Shown: positions 16,945 to 27,148, counted from the first letter of the stretch. The stretch: DNA of 42,792 nt from Fimbriimonadaceae bacterium (GCA_019638835.1 JAHBTC010000011.1:1-42792), one strand, 5' to 3'. The notes: generated by a model not told the origin, from the letters alone. Numbers and translations are program-made.

Positions 16945-16964
16945 CCGTTTCACTATGGAAACGG
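16945..16964 (+). promoter_or_regulatory. Perfect inverted repeat upstream of ytfQ (putative operator)
   Basis: CCGTTTC and GAAACGG are separated by six bases (ACTATG). It is 70 bases before the ytfQ start, in the only sizeable gap ahead of the importer operon. It differs from the GAGAAWCGWTTCGY operators, so another regulator is expected. Confidence 0.5.
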
Positions 16965-17034
16965 GCAAGGAGCAGACGACTTGAGGCAAAATGGAGCCGA
17001 ATCCAGCGCGATCACACGCCGGGTATGAGATCGA

Positions 17035-18042
17035 ATGACACGACGCTGCTTTGCCGCTATCGCCGCCACTCTCACGACGGCACTGCTCTTTGTCGGATGC
17101 ACCCCGACCAACGAAGCTCCCACTGCATCCCTCGAACCAACTTCGAACACCGCAACTCCTGCCGAACCGACAAAGAAACTGGTAATCGGTTTCAGCCAGA
17201 TCGGTGCCGAAAGCGGGTGGCGCACGGCGAACACGAAGTCCATCCAGGACGAAGCCAAGAAAAGGGGCCACGACCTCAAGTTCAGCGACGCTCAAGGCGA
17301 CCAGGAGAACCAAATTAAGGCGATCCGCTCCTTCATCGCGCAGGGTGTGGATGTGATCGCCTTTGCCCCGGTAGTTGAAACTGGATGGGGGCCCGTATTG
17401 AAAGAAGCTAAGGCCGCTGGGATCCCGGTGATCTGTTCCGATCGGTCGCCAACCTTCGCCGACGATCTCTTCGTCACGTTCATCGGTTCCGATTTCGTGA
17501 AGGAAGGAGAGATGGCCGCCGAGTGGATGCTCAAGAACGTAAAAGGTCCGGTGAAGATTGCCGAACTCACCGGTACTCCCGGTTCCGCACCGGCCAACGA
17601 CCGTGCGGCAGGATTCCGTGCGATCATCAAAGACAACCCCGACTACAGCATCGTCTTTAGCCAAACGGGTGAGTTTGAGCGTGCAAAAGGCAAAGCCGTC
17701 GCCGAAGCCCTTCTAAAAGGGGAATTCAAAGACGTCAACGTAATCTTTGCGCACAACGACGACATGGCACTCGGAGCAATCCAGGCAATCGAAGAAGCCG
17801 GCAAGGTGCCAGGAAAGGACATCATCATCATCTCAATTGATGGTGTCCACGATGCATTCGTAGCCATGTCAGAAGGCAAACTGAACTGCAGCGTCGAATG
17901 TAATCCACTTCTTGGTCCACTCATCATGGACGCATGCGAGAAAGCAGTGGCCGGCATTGAACAACCGCGACGTATCCTGATGGAAGACCAGGTCTACGAC
18001 ACGACGAACGCGGCCGCTGCTCTTCCCGACCGCAAGTACTGA
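17035..18042 (+). CDS. ytfQ: Galactofuranose-type ABC transporter substrate-binding lipoprotein YtfQ
   Basis: The protein has 335 residues. The signal ends in lipobox LFVGC (Cys22), followed by a Thr/Pro/Ala-rich linker. The mature part closely follows E. coli YtfQ: VIGFSQIGAESGWRTANT, QENQIKAIRSFIAQGVDVIA, FAPVVETGWGPVLKEAKAAG and AHNDDMALGAIQAIEEAG. E. coli YtfQ binds galactofuranose. The enterobacterial protein is a soluble periplasmic form, whereas this one is lipid-anchored. The order ytfQ-ytfR-ytfT-yjfF is the same as in E. coli. The Shine-Dalgarno sequence is weak. A 20-bp palindrome upstream is a candidate operator. Confidence 0.93.
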   Translation: MTRRCFAAIAATLTTALLFVGCTPTNEAPTASLEPTSNTATPAEPTKKLVIGFSQIGAESGWRTANTKSIQDEAKKRGHDLKFSDAQGDQENQIKAIRSFIAQGVDVIAFAPVVETGWGPVLKEAKAAGIPVICSDRSPTFADDLFVTFIGSDFVKEGEMAAEWMLKNVKGPVKIAELTGTPGSAPANDRAAGFRAIIKDNPDYSIVFSQTGEFERAKGKAVAEALLKGEFKDVNVIFAHNDDMALGAIQAIEEAGKVPGKDIIIISIDGVHDAFVAMSEGKLNCSVECNPLLGPLIMDACEKAVAGIEQPRRILMEDQVYDTTNAAAALPDRKY

Positions 18043-18048
18043 TCTTCC

Positions 18049-19551
18049 TTGAGCGAATCGACTCCGCTCCTTCATCTCCAGGGAATCGACAAACGATTCC
18101 CTGGAGTTCATGCGCTCAAGGGTATCGATTTTGAACTTGAGACCGAGGAAATTCATGCCCTACTCGGTGAAAATGGGGCCGGCAAAAGCACTTTGATCAA
18201 AGTTCTCACTGGGGTCCACGCCGCCGATGGAGGCTCGATTTGCATTGAGGGCAGACAGATCGCCCCCCGAAATCCGAACGAAGCCGTCACCTTCGGCATC
18301 AGCACGGTCTACCAAGAAGTGAACCTTGCACCCAATCTGTCGGTCGCCGAGAACATCTGTCTTGGCCGAGAACCGCGAAACGTCTTTGGCATCGACTGGC
18401 GGGCGGTCGGAGAACGAACCAAAAGTGCGCTGAATCGCGTTGGGCTCCGAGTTGACCCTCAGCGCTTGGTCGGCGACATCTCCATTGCCGAACAGCAGTT
18501 AGTGGCGATTGCCCGCGCGCTCGATGTGGAAGCAAAAGTTCTGATCTTGGATGAGCCCACTTCGAGCCTTGATCAAGATGAGGTCGCTCAACTTTTCGCG
18601 ACCCTGCGTCGACTGCGTGAGGAAGGAATGGGAATCATCTTTGTCACACACTTTCTTGACCAAGTGTACGAAATCTCGGATCGGATCACGGTGTTGAGGA
18701 ACGGAGAGCGAATCGGAACATTCCAAACAGATGAGTTACCTCGAATCGAACTCGTTTCGCACATGATCGGTCGCTCTGCGGAGTCGCTGGAACATGGAGC
18801 GATGGCCTCACACGAAGTCTCGGGGCATGAGCCGTTTCTAACGGTGACGAACTTTGGAAAGCGTGGCTCCGTTCAGGACCTGAATTTTGAGATTCGATCG
18901 GGCGAGGTCATCGGACTTGCCGGACTCCTTGGTTCGGGGCGGACCGAAACGGCGCGACTTCTTTTCGGCATCGACCACGGAACGGAAGGCGGATACCAAC
19001 TCGACAATCGTTCTGCGCACCTCACACCGCGATCCGCGATCTCGAGAGGAGTCGGCCTCAACGTCGAAGACCGCAAAGCCGAAGGAATCTTTCCTGGCCT
19101 CTCCATTCGCGAAAACATGGTGGTCGTAGCGCAAGTAAAGCGACGGTGGTGGCAGAGGATCTCAACTGCTGAGCAAAAGCAAGTCGCCGATGAATACGTG
19201 TCCGCGCTCCAGTTGCAACCCCCCAATACCGACCGCAATATTGAAAATCTTAGCGGTGGAAATCAACAAAAGGCCCTTCTCGGTAGATGGCTTGCCGTTG
19301 AGCCTCGCCTCCTTTTACTTGATGAGCCAACGCGCGGCATAGACATAGGAGCTAAGTTCGAAATCATGGCTTTGGTCGAACGATTGCGCCTCGAAGGCAA
19401 ATCGTTCGTTTTCATCTCTTCGGAACTCAGTGAAGTTATCCGAGTAAGTAGCCGAATCGTGGTGTTGCGAGATCGCCGGGCGGTCACCACCATTTCGCGA
19501 GCCGAAGCCAATGAGGAGGCAGTCGTCGCGGCGATTGCAAAGCACGAATGA
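18049..19551 (+). CDS. ytfR: Galactofuranose-type ABC transporter ATPase YtfR (two nucleotide-binding domains)
   Basis: The protein has 500 residues, the same length as E. coli YtfR, and starts at TTG six bases after the ytfQ stop. The first domain has Walker A GENGAGKST, a relaxed signature (ISIAEQQLV) and Walker B VLILDEPTSSLD. The second has a degenerate Walker A (GLLGSGRTE), the signature LSGGNQQK and LLLLDEPTRGID. This tandem arrangement is typical of CUT2 sugar importers. It would energise YtfT and YjfF at the cytoplasmic face. Its stop overlaps the ytfT start (ATGA). Confidence 0.95.
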   Translation: MSESTPLLHLQGIDKRFPGVHALKGIDFELETEEIHALLGENGAGKSTLIKVLTGVHAADGGSICIEGRQIAPRNPNEAVTFGISTVYQEVNLAPNLSVAENICLGREPRNVFGIDWRAVGERTKSALNRVGLRVDPQRLVGDISIAEQQLVAIARALDVEAKVLILDEPTSSLDQDEVAQLFATLRRLREEGMGIIFVTHFLDQVYEISDRITVLRNGERIGTFQTDELPRIELVSHMIGRSAESLEHGAMASHEVSGHEPFLTVTNFGKRGSVQDLNFEIRSGEVIGLAGLLGSGRTETARLLFGIDHGTEGGYQLDNRSAHLTPRSAISRGVGLNVEDRKAEGIFPGLSIRENMVVVAQVKRRWWQRISTAEQKQVADEYVSALQLQPPNTDRNIENLSGGNQQKALLGRWLAVEPRLLLLDEPTRGIDIGAKFEIMALVERLRLEGKSFVFISSELSEVIRVSSRIVVLRDRRAVTTISRAEANEEAVVAAIAKHE

Positions 19552-20558
19552 AGTCGATGCCCTCGTGGATCTACGCTTTGGGTGCACTCATTTTCGTGCT
19601 CCTTTTCAACGCCTTCGCGACACCAGGATTCTTTGAAATCAATGTTCTAGATGGTCGATTGTTCGGAAGCGTGATCGATATCCTAAACCGGGTCGCGCCG
19701 GTTGCATTACTCAGCTTAGGGATGACCCTCGTGATTGCCACCCGTGGGGTGGATCTGAGTGTCGGCGCAGTGATGGCCATGAGCGGAGCGGTGGCGGCGA
19801 GTCTCATCGCCCGCCCGGAAGGCAATATTCTCCTTGGCCTCAACTTTGGCGACTCCGTCTTTCTCATTGTGTTAGCCGGCCTCGTGACAGGGTTGCTTTG
19901 CGGACTATTCAATGGCCTGCTCGTAAGCCGAGCCCGCATCCAACCGATCGTTGCCACTCTGCTATTGATGGTTGCGGGAAGAGGGGTAGCCCAACTCATC
20001 TCGGACGGACAAATCATCACATTTTCGGCGCCGGCGTTTGCTTCCATCGCTCGGGGTGCCACGCTTGGGATGCCAAATCCGTTCTGGATTGTGGTGCTGT
20101 TTGCCGCGGTAATTCTCGTCCTCACGCGGTGGACTGCCCTTGGACTCTTCATCGAATCCCTTGGTTCAAATCCGATTGCCGCCCGCAACGTCGGCATCAA
20201 CACCGGTGCTCTCCTTCTGTTTGTTTACTCGGTAACCGGAGTCTGTGCGGGGATGGCTGGGATGATTGCCGCCGCTGATATTCAAGGCGCAGACGCCAAC
20301 AATGCGGGTCTCTATCTGGAACTGGATGCGATCCTCGCAGTCAGTGTGGGCGGAACTTTGCTTTCTGGCGGTCGATTCTCCCTCGTGGGAACGCTCATCG
20401 GAGCGATTCTGATGCAGACCCTGACAACAACCATCCTCACCCGAGGGGTAGCTCCCGAACTCACCCTAGTCGTGAAGGCTCTCGTTGTCCTCGCCGTGTG
20501 TCTCCTTCAGTCACCGACGTTCTTGCATATGCTCCGCCCGAAAAAGGTGGCGGCATGA
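19548..20558 (+). CDS. ytfT: Galactofuranose-type ABC transporter permease YtfT
   Basis: The protein has 336 residues with eight or more hydrophobic helices and the CUT2 permease signatures TLVIATRGVDLSVGAVMAMS and LDAILAVSVGGTLLSGGRFS. The ATG overlaps the ytfR stop. It pairs with YjfF, encoded next with another ATGA overlap, to form the membrane channel. Confidence 0.95.
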   Translation: MKSMPSWIYALGALIFVLLFNAFATPGFFEINVLDGRLFGSVIDILNRVAPVALLSLGMTLVIATRGVDLSVGAVMAMSGAVAASLIARPEGNILLGLNFGDSVFLIVLAGLVTGLLCGLFNGLLVSRARIQPIVATLLLMVAGRGVAQLISDGQIITFSAPAFASIARGATLGMPNPFWIVVLFAAVILVLTRWTALGLFIESLGSNPIAARNVGINTGALLLFVYSVTGVCAGMAGMIAAADIQGADANNAGLYLELDAILAVSVGGTLLSGGRFSLVGTLIGAILMQTLTTTILTRGVAPELTLVVKALVVLAVCLLQSPTFLHMLRPKKVAA

Positions 20559-21550
20559 ACCGTTTCCTTAGTCAGGAGCGTTTGCCAGTGCTGATCACCT
20601 CTGTCGTGGCCATTGCGATGTTCCTGATTGCTGGTTTCAAGTACGACAACTTCCTCACCCTTCGCGTCTTCTTCAATCTCTTTTCGGACAATGCGTTTCT
20701 TGGCATTGTCGCCGTCGGCCTTACCTTTGTAATCCTGACGGGCGGCATCGACCTTTCGGTTGGGTCAATGGTGGGTTGCAGTTCAATCATGCTGGCTACA
20801 TTGATACGCGACAGCCAGGTCGCACCGCCCCTTGCGGTCGGAATCGTGTTGGCTTTCGGCTGTCTAATCGGACTCACCCAAGGATTTCTCATCGCCCGCT
20901 TTGAACTGCAACCATTTCTTGTCACGCTTGCGGGGCTCTTCCTTTGCCGAGGAATTGCTCTCCGTATTAGCCAGCAGTCGGTCCAGATTGACCATCCGTT
21001 GTTTGATCAGTGGGCAAGCTTCTCTATCGCTCTCCCCCAAAAGTCTTCGCTTTCATTCGCAGCCCTTTTGCTCTTTCTGGTGGTGGGGATAGGATGGTAT
21101 CTTTCGCGCCTTAGACCCTTTGGTCGTGCGATCTACGCCATCGGCGGGAACCGTCAGTCCGCCGAACTGATGGGCGTTCCGGTGCGGAAGACGCTCATCG
21201 GTGCCTACGTCATCAGCGGAATCTGTGCCGCGCTCGGAGGAGTTGTCTTTACTCTGTACACGCAGAGCGGAAATGCCGTCTCTGGCACGGGGCTGGAGTT
21301 AGACGCGATTGCCGCAGTGGTGATTGGCGGCACGCTATTACGGGGAGGATATGGTTCGGTACCGGGTTCTCTTCTCGGGGTTTGCGTTTTGGGCATCGTT
21401 CAAACCGCGATTACATTTGACGGCACCCTCAGTTCGTGGTGGACAAAGATCGTGATCGGCGTCTTGCTCCTTGGCTTCCTCCTCCTGCAACGCTGGATTG
21501 AATCGGCAGCACTCTCTCGCCGCGCCTTGGCCCCCAGTGGGACCAACTAA
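20555..21550 (+). CDS. yjfF: Galactofuranose-type ABC transporter permease YjfF
   Basis: The protein has 331 residues from the ATG at 20555, which overlaps the ytfT stop; this equals the length of E. coli YjfF. CUT2 signatures are FVILTGGIDLSVGSMVGCSS and LDAIAAVVIGGTLLRGGYGS. An in-frame start at 20498 would lie inside ytfT and add a hydrophilic leader, so it is rejected. It is the last gene of the importer operon. Confidence 0.95.
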   Translation: MNRFLSQERLPVLITSVVAIAMFLIAGFKYDNFLTLRVFFNLFSDNAFLGIVAVGLTFVILTGGIDLSVGSMVGCSSIMLATLIRDSQVAPPLAVGIVLAFGCLIGLTQGFLIARFELQPFLVTLAGLFLCRGIALRISQQSVQIDHPLFDQWASFSIALPQKSSLSFAALLLFLVVGIGWYLSRLRPFGRAIYAIGGNRQSAELMGVPVRKTLIGAYVISGICAALGGVVFTLYTQSGNAVSGTGLELDAIAAVVIGGTLLRGGYGSVPGSLLGVCVLGIVQTAITFDGTLSSWWTKIVIGVLLLGFLLLQRWIESAALSRRALAPSGTN

Positions 21551-21593
21551 GCCAAGCATATTGGAAACGAACGGGACCGACAGAACGATTACT

Positions 21594-21743
21594 CAGGTTC
21601 AAAATTTGCGAATGTGAAGTAGGTCACCAAGAACCTGTTACCTGCGCGGATCAGTTCTCTCGGGCGTGTCTTACGATGAAGACAGACCTCGTGAGCGGGG
21701 AGTACCGCAGCGAAAGTCTAGGGATGGTTGGATCCGCAACCCA
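21594..21743 (+). ncRNA. Candidate structured RNA or structured 3' UTR behind yjfF
   Basis: Tandem hairpins can be seen: CAGGTTC (21594) pairs with GAACCTG (21631); TGTCTT/AAGACA closes a six-base loop (21667-21684); GCGG/CCGC closes GGAGTA (21695-21708); GGTTG/CAACC closes GATCCG (21726-21741). A strong terminator follows directly. No open reading frame of interest and no known RNA family signature was recognised. It could be an independent small RNA or the tail of the importer mRNA. Confidence 0.4.
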
Positions 21744-21784
21744 CGAGCCCCTCTCCTGGATTATGGAAGGGGCTCGCTCTTTTT
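21744..21784 (+). terminator. Rho-independent terminator of the importer operon or candidate RNA
   Basis: The stem CGAGCCCCT/AGGGGCTCG (9 bp) is followed by CTC and five T. It overlaps the stop codon region of the convergent menE gene. Confidence 0.88.
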
Positions 21785-22828
21785 CTGCTTCAACTTCAAT
21801 CGATTAATCTTTCCACCCTTGAGGCGAGGTATCTCCGTTACGATTCGTTGGCTCTTGGGAACAGATCGTGAATCACGCAACTCCACATTCGAAAAGTCCA
21901 GCAGTTCACCCACGACCACCAACTCCACCCTCTCCCCCCACTCCTCATCGGGCACCCCCACAACGGCAAAATCGCGGCCCGGAAAGAACTTCGCCAGTTC
22001 CGCCTCCAGTTCTTCCGGGGAAATCTTAAGTCCACCCGAATTGATCACAAAGTCGGCCCGACCTCGCCACTCAAACGATGTCGGCGAAATCAACCGCACT
22101 ACATCATTGGTCACGAGCGGATCGGTCAGGGCTTGCGGCGCATGAATGATTAATCGAGACTCGGTATCCACTGAGAACCGCACCTCACCTGTAGCCTCAT
22201 AGACTTGAGACCGAGAGTCGCCGTTCAGCCTCCGTAAAGCAACGTGGGAGAGGGTTTCCGTCATTCCAAATGTCTGCCAGATCGGAACGGGAATCGAGTG
22301 ACACTGCTGCTCGAGTTCTGGTGAAAGCGGCGCACCACCTACGAGAATTTTGCCCATCCGCGCAAGTCGTTCCGGCGCGTGCGTCAGGAGCATCGCCAAC
22401 TGCCGAGGCACCACGGAGACGAGATCAAACTCTTCGCCATCCTCGGGTCTCACTGGGAGCGAGGCCGCATCGCAGTAACTGAGTTCAAGGCCAAGCGCGA
22501 GAGCCCTGACGAGCACCATACGACCGCCAATCGGACCCGGATCAAGTGCAAGCAGAACCCGGTCGCCACATCGCAAGTCGAGTGCGGACGCGGTCGCCTC
22601 AGCTGAGATCCAAGCTTTTGGCTTCGGAACCGAGAACATTTTTGGCTCCCCTGTCGAGCCAGAAGATCGAACCTCCAAATGAGTCTGAACTGGGTCTGCT
22701 AGTTGAACCAAATGATCGAGAACGTCACGCCGCACAGCACTGCGCCGCAAGGATTCCAAATCGGGATACGATTCCCCCTCAACAACGATGGGCCACTTTA
22801 CGGCAAATTCAAGAGACTCAGATCCCAT
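21761..22828 (-). CDS. menE: o-Succinylbenzoate-CoA ligase MenE
   Basis: The protein has 355 residues of the adenylate-forming family, short for the family as is common for MenE. Motifs are RSSGSTGEPK (P-loop), WQTFGMTETLSHVALRR, EWRGRADFVINSGGLKI and the C-terminal Lys region LKGGKINRLKLKQK. It activates o-succinylbenzoate with ATP and CoA. It is last in the men operon; its ATG overlaps the end of menC by 31 bases. The stop lies in the loop of the convergent terminator. Confidence 0.92.
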   Translation of the reverse strand: MGSESLEFAVKWPIVVEGESYPDLESLRRSAVRRDVLDHLVQLADPVQTHLEVRSSGSTGEPKMFSVPKPKAWISAEATASALDLRCGDRVLLALDPGPIGGRMVLVRALALGLELSYCDAASLPVRPEDGEEFDLVSVVPRQLAMLLTHAPERLARMGKILVGGAPLSPELEQQCHSIPVPIWQTFGMTETLSHVALRRLNGDSRSQVYEATGEVRFSVDTESRLIIHAPQALTDPLVTNDVVRLISPTSFEWRGRADFVINSGGLKISPEELEAELAKFFPGRDFAVVGVPDEEWGERVELVVVGELLDFSNVELRDSRSVPKSQRIVTEIPRLKGGKINRLKLKQKKSEPLP

Positions 22829-23760
22829 GAGCCCTCCGGATCAAATGTGAGTTGTTCTCCTTGCAGACGCAGCGGACACTGAAAGTTTTGTTCAAACAGC
22901 GAGCCGGTACCCAGTCCTTGCGTCGTCGTCGGGCGCTTTGCAGCCACCCATTGGGCAGTTGCGTTGAGACCGATATTGCTCTCTAAAGCCGAGGTCACCC
23001 ACCAACCGATGCCTCTTTCTTCGGCGAGTTCGATCCACTCGTCGCAGGCCGCAAATCCACCCATAAGCGATGGTTTCAGAACAACCATCGCTGGCCGCAC
23101 TCGGTCGAGCAACGTGACCCGCGATGATCGAGATCGAATCGGAATCAACTCTTCATCTAGCGCTATTTTCATTGGCGCATCCGAGCACAACCGTGCCAAA
23201 GCATCGGGTTGCCCCGGCGCGATCGGTTGCTCGATACTGAAGACTCCGGCATCGGTCAATGCATTGAGTCTGGCGGGAGCATCCTCTACATCGAACGCTC
23301 CGTTAGCATCTACGCGAATCTCTACCTGCGGATCGGCGGCGGCGAGACGGCGAATCAGTGCCAACTCTTCCTGAAAGTCACCGGCACCCACCTTCATCTT
23401 GATGCACCGGAACCCTCGATTCAAGAGAGAGCGGATTTGCTCTTCTACAGAATCGGTCGTCCCCATCCACACCAAGCCGTTGATCCGCACGGACTCGGTG
23501 CCAAAGGTGAAGCCACTTGGCCAAAGCATGTGGTCGCCCCAATCCCGCGCAAGCATTTCGCTTGCCGTTTCGTATGATGCTGTACCAGGGCCAACTTCAT
23601 CAAGCGATTCGAGACTCAATCCAGGGAGTGGTGCCGCTTCTCCGATCGCCCAACCGGCCTCGCGTTCTTCGGCGTAAAAGACTGATGTCCGCGTCGTCAT
23701 CACGCCGCGCGAAGTCCTCGCTTCCTTCTTGAACTTAAGTTCGAGCCGACGCGTGATCAT
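22798..23760 (-). CDS. menC: o-Succinylbenzoate synthase MenC
   Basis: The protein has 320 residues of the enolase superfamily, muconate-lactonizing subgroup. The catalytic pattern is complete: Lys121/Lys123 in IKMKVGAG, metal ligands Asp151 (RVDANGAF), Glu177 (SIEQP) and Asp202 (ALDEEL), and Lys229 in VLKPSLMGG. It dehydrates SHCHC to o-succinylbenzoate. The ATG at 23760 overlaps the menA stop (ATGA). The frame is open up to 23922, but that extension lies within menA. Confidence 0.93.
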   Translation of the reverse strand: MITRRLELKFKKEARTSRGVMTTRTSVFYAEEREAGWAIGEAAPLPGLSLESLDEVGPGTASYETASEMLARDWGDHMLWPSGFTFGTESVRINGLVWMGTTDSVEEQIRSLLNRGFRCIKMKVGAGDFQEELALIRRLAAADPQVEIRVDANGAFDVEDAPARLNALTDAGVFSIEQPIAPGQPDALARLCSDAPMKIALDEELIPIRSRSSRVTLLDRVRPAMVVLKPSLMGGFAACDEWIELAEERGIGWWVTSALESNIGLNATAQWVAAKRPTTTQGLGTGSLFEQNFQCPLRLQGEQLTFDPEGSWDLSLLNLP

Positions 23761-24719
23761 GCCAGGGAAAATGCAACCCCCAACGAGATTCCCCATAGCG
23801 CAGTCAGCATGGATAACTTGCCGAGGTAGGGGTTGAGTGCGGGGCCAATCGGAGTCATAGTCACCTCCTTGGCCTGCTTGATCGCCGGAAGAAGCAGTAG
23901 TGATGGGATCCAAGTCCACCACACGGTTAGTGAGCCAAGAATAGCGGGCAAGCCTGCCAACAAGATTCCTGCAACTCCCACTAATACGATATGGTACCGT
24001 CGCGCTCTTGCGTCACCGAGTCGAACGACGAGGGTGCGCTTGCCGTGCAGGGCGTCGCCTTTTTGGTCTCGGAGATTATTGACGTTCAGGACCCCGGCCG
24101 CTAACATTCCGATCCCGGCTCCCGCCACGGTTGATTGCCACAAGAAGGCGCCGGAGACCAAAGTCGCCGCCCCCACAACGCCGACTAAGCCGAAGAACAG
24201 AAACACCACTAAATCGCCGAGCCCTGAATAGCCAAACGCCCGCTTACCCAGCGTGTACCCCAGAGCCGATGCCACCGCCGCCAGTCCTGCTACGCCGAAA
24301 CCTACCAAGAACCAAGTCTCCCGCACCACCGGAGCAATCATGAGCAACGCGACTCCCGAGACCACTGCCAAGACAGCCACTAATCCGACCGCAAATCGCA
24401 TCTGCCTAGCCGATATCCAACCCGATGCCACCGCTCGTTTCGGCCCCGTTCGCGCCGCGTCGTCGGTCCCTTTCAGAGCATCGCCCAAGTCATTCGCGAG
24501 GTTCGAGAGAATCTGTAGGAAGAGAGCCGTCACCAGACACAATGCAAAAACCTGCGTTGAGAAGCGATCTTGGTAAGCCGCCAACCCGCCGGCAAGCGCA
24601 ATGGGAGCGACCGCTAACGGCAATGTTCGCGGACGCAGAGCTTGGACCCAAGCCGAGATGCTTCTAGGGGAACTTGGGGAACTGCCGGAAATCGGGAGTT
24701 CGCTTTTCGAGGAATGCAT
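23757..24719 (-). CDS. menA: 1,4-Dihydroxy-2-naphthoate polyprenyltransferase MenA
   Basis: The protein has 320 residues of the UbiA superfamily with about nine membrane helices. The two Asp-rich prenyl-diphosphate motifs are [15 protein letters not shown] and [17 protein letters not shown]. The start is placed at the ATG at 24719, 56 bases inside menB; a longer in-frame start at 24812 adds 31 very basic, unlike-family residues. The early residues before [16 protein letters not shown] are not conserved, so the exact start is uncertain. Confidence 0.92.
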   Translation of the reverse strand: MHSSKSELPISGSSPSSPRSISAWVQALRPRTLPLAVAPIALAGGLAAYQDRFSTQVFALCLVTALFLQILSNLANDLGDALKGTDDAARTGPKRAVASGWISARQMRFAVGLVAVLAVVSGVALLMIAPVVRETWFLVGFGVAGLAAVASALGYTLGKRAFGYSGLGDLVVFLFFGLVGVVGAATLVSGAFLWQSTVAGAGIGMLAAGVLNVNNLRDQKGDALHGKRTLVVRLGDARARRYHIVLVGVAGILLAGLPAILGSLTVWWTWIPSLLLLPAIKQAKEVTMTPIGPALNPYLGKLSMLTALWGISLGVAFSLA

Positions 24720-25506
24720 TCTTCCCCTCCTTCGCTTCTTCACTAAGGTAGTAGAGCAGGGTCGCGTCGCCCGCAAGTTCCTGTAAGCCGGCTTGGCCGT
24801 CAAGTTCGGCATTGAACGCCCGTTTGAGCATCCGAATCGCGAGTGGCGATTTTTCTTGAATCTTGCGGCACCATTCTAGAACCGCCGCTTCCAGATTATC
24901 CATCGTTACGACTTTGTTCACAAGTCCCATATCAAGGGCCTCCGCTGCGTCGTACTGGTCGCAGAGGAACCAGATTTCCCGTGCCTTCTTCTGCCCGACG
25001 ATGCGGGCCAAGTAACTCGCACCAAATCCGCCATCAAACGAACCCACCTTCGGTCCGGTCTGCCCAAACCGTGCGTTTTCCGCCGCGATCGTCAAGTCGC
25101 AAATGACATGGAGCACGTGACCACCACCGATCGCCCAACCCGCCACCGCCGCGATGACGGCCTTTGGCATCGAGCGAATCATCTTTTGCAAGTCGAGCAC
25201 ATTGAGGCGCGGGACCTCATCGTCTCCAACATAGCCCCCATGGCCCCGGACACTTTGGTCGCCACCGCTACAAAAAGCCCGGCCACCTTCCCCGGTCAAA
25301 ATGATCACCTCAATATCTGGCCTCTCGCGGCAGATATGCATCGCCTCCACCATCTCTTGAACTGTCAGAGGAGTAAAGGCGTTGTGCTTCTCCGGGCGGT
25401 TGATCGCAATCTTAGCAACCCCGTCAAGAAACTCAAAGGTGATTTCTTTGTATTCGCGAATGGACTGCCACGGGGCGTTCCACAGTTCGACGGTTTCGAT
25501 CGGCAT
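24664..25506 (-). CDS. menB: 1,4-Dihydroxy-2-naphthoyl-CoA synthase MenB
   Basis: The protein has 280 residues of the crotonase family. It contains [54 protein letters not shown] and [20 protein letters not shown], all diagnostic of MenB. The C-terminal [13 protein letters not shown] is the usual MenB ending. It closes the second ring of the naphthoquinone. The ATG at 25506 lies 25 bases after menD; the frame is open to 25884, but that part lies inside menD and is unlike the family. Confidence 0.96.
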   Translation of the reverse strand: MPIETVELWNAPWQSIREYKEITFEFLDGVAKIAINRPEKHNAFTPLTVQEMVEAMHICRERPDIEVIILTGEGGRAFCSGGDQSVRGHGGYVGDDEVPRLNVLDLQKMIRSMPKAVIAAVAGWAIGGGHVLHVICDLTIAAENARFGQTGPKVGSFDGGFGASYLARIVGQKKAREIWFLCDQYDAAEALDMGLVNKVVTMDNLEAAVLEWCRKIQEKSPLAIRMLKRAFNAELDGQAGLQELAGDATLLYYLSEEAKEGKNAFLEKRTPDFRQFPKFP

Positions 25507-25531
25507 TTTCGTTAGTTTAGGGGTTCGGAGT

Positions 25532-27148
25532 TCAATGCGGTTGGGCCAAGGTAGCGAGAAGGTCGCGGAACTCGCGGGCCGTCTGCTCCCGGTTAGTGAA
25601 GACTTCCAGAATTCCGGCGCCGTCCCAATCCCTTTGCACCCACTTGCGCACTTCGTCGGGGGTGCGGGCTTGTTCGTACTGCAGTCCGTGGTCGCGGGCG
25701 GTCGCCTCAGCGGTGCGGTGGTGGGGGGTTGTCCACCATTTGGTGTCGTCTCCCCACTTATCCGGTCCAGGAATCGCGTCAAAGATCGCACCGCCACTGT
25801 TGTTGATGACGATGATTCGTAGGTTTTGGGGGAAATCGTCTCGCCAGAGTGCGTTCCGGTCATAAAAGAAGGAGAGGTCGCCAAGGATTTCGAAATGCCT
25901 TCTGTATGGTTGCGCTACAGCATGTCCAACTGCCGTACTGAGGCATCCATCAATTCCACTGGTTCCGCGATTCGAATGATAACGAACTCCCGGCTTGCCT
26001 TCACCGACGAGACACGCAATACGAACAACCAAACTGTTTCCTAAGTGAAACTGATAATCCCAGTTTTCTCTTCCTTGGGGCACTGCCTCCAGTGCTGCCG
26101 AAATGCAAGCAACTTCACCGCCCGTGTGATCGGCAAGCCAGCTATCTCGCCGGGACCGACCAGTCTCAACTGCCTTCTGAAAGCTCTTGATATAGTCCGT
26201 AGCTTGTACTTGATCTAGGTATTTAGCATCCAGTCTCTTTACTTTTCTCTGAAACGGCTCGGCACCCCTGGGCTCACCAAGATGCCAGTGCTCTGCGCCC
26301 GTACTCCTAATCGCCTGCCGGACAAACTTGGAAACGAACGCCCCCCCGCTTGTCACAACAAGGTCAGGCATCATGTCGGGATTTGAAATCCAGAGTTCGG
26401 GGGCAAGGCTCCCATCAAGGTTGGCTAGTATCTCACCAGTTACAGGCATTCGGGATCCGATACTCAACTCAAACTTATCAGAAAACGTCTTCTGCCCACA
26501 GAGAAACATCGGCTTTATTGCTTTCTTGAACTGACCGTATTCCTCATCGTATGGCCCTCGAAACTCCGCTCCTATGGGACTGCTGCCGTCAACATTAAAA
26601 GGCTGCCCTGACTGGGCATCTGCCAAATACAATGGCTCCCGAAAGGGCATGTTGATATGCACGGGCCCCCACTGACAAGCCGCCCGGATTGCATCCCGCG
26701 CCACCCGCTCCATATGCCAGCGGGCATCAGGATGCGAGGTATCCACAGGCGTCTCGAACTCCGCCAAAACATGCTTATGGAACAGACCCCGCTGATAGAT
26801 TGCCTGATTGTCCTCTTGACCGATCCACTCGGCAGGCCGGTCTGCCGTAATCACCAGCAAAGGAACGCGCGCAAAGTACGCCTCGCAAACTGCCGGGAGC
26901 AGATTCGCCGCTGCCGTCCCACTCGTAGTCACCACTGCGACCGGAGCCCCCTTTGCCTGCGCCATCCCCAACGCTTGATATCCTGCCGAGCGCTCGTCCA
27001 CCACGGAGTGCATCCGACTGTTTCTTCGCGAAAGTAGCGCCTGAACAAGCGGTGACGACCTCGATCCTGGGCAAACCACGAACTCCACGCAGTTACGCAG
27101 AAGCTCATCCACGAACGATTGCACTGCCGCGAGATCGAGCCCGCTCAC
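25532..27148 (-). CDS. menD: SEPHCHC synthase MenD (thiamine-diphosphate enzyme)
   Basis: The protein has 538 residues, the usual length. The ThDP-activating Glu is in [14 protein letters not shown], with [16 protein letters not shown] following. The ThDP/Mg motif is [14 protein letters not shown] ... [12 protein letters not shown]. It joins 2-oxoglutarate to isochorismate. It starts at GTG, overlapping the menF stop (GTGA). Residues 180-350 or so diverge more than the two cofactor domains, as is normal for MenD. Confidence 0.95.
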   Translation of the reverse strand: MSGLDLAAVQSFVDELLRNCVEFVVCPGSRSSPLVQALLSRRNSRMHSVVDERSAGYQALGMAQAKGAPVAVVTTSGTAAANLLPAVCEAYFARVPLLVITADRPAEWIGQEDNQAIYQRGLFHKHVLAEFETPVDTSHPDARWHMERVARDAIRAACQWGPVHINMPFREPLYLADAQSGQPFNVDGSSPIGAEFRGPYDEEYGQFKKAIKPMFLCGQKTFSDKFELSIGSRMPVTGEILANLDGSLAPELWISNPDMMPDLVVTSGGAFVSKFVRQAIRSTGAEHWHLGEPRGAEPFQRKVKRLDAKYLDQVQATDYIKSFQKAVETGRSRRDSWLADHTGGEVACISAALEAVPQGRENWDYQFHLGNSLVVRIACLVGEGKPGVRYHSNRGTSGIDGCLSTAVGHAVAQPYRRHFEILGDLSFFYDRNALWRDDFPQNLRIIVINNSGGAIFDAIPGPDKWGDDTKWWTTPHHRTAEATARDHGLQYEQARTPDEVRKWVQRDWDGAGILEVFTNREQTAREFRDLLATLAQPH

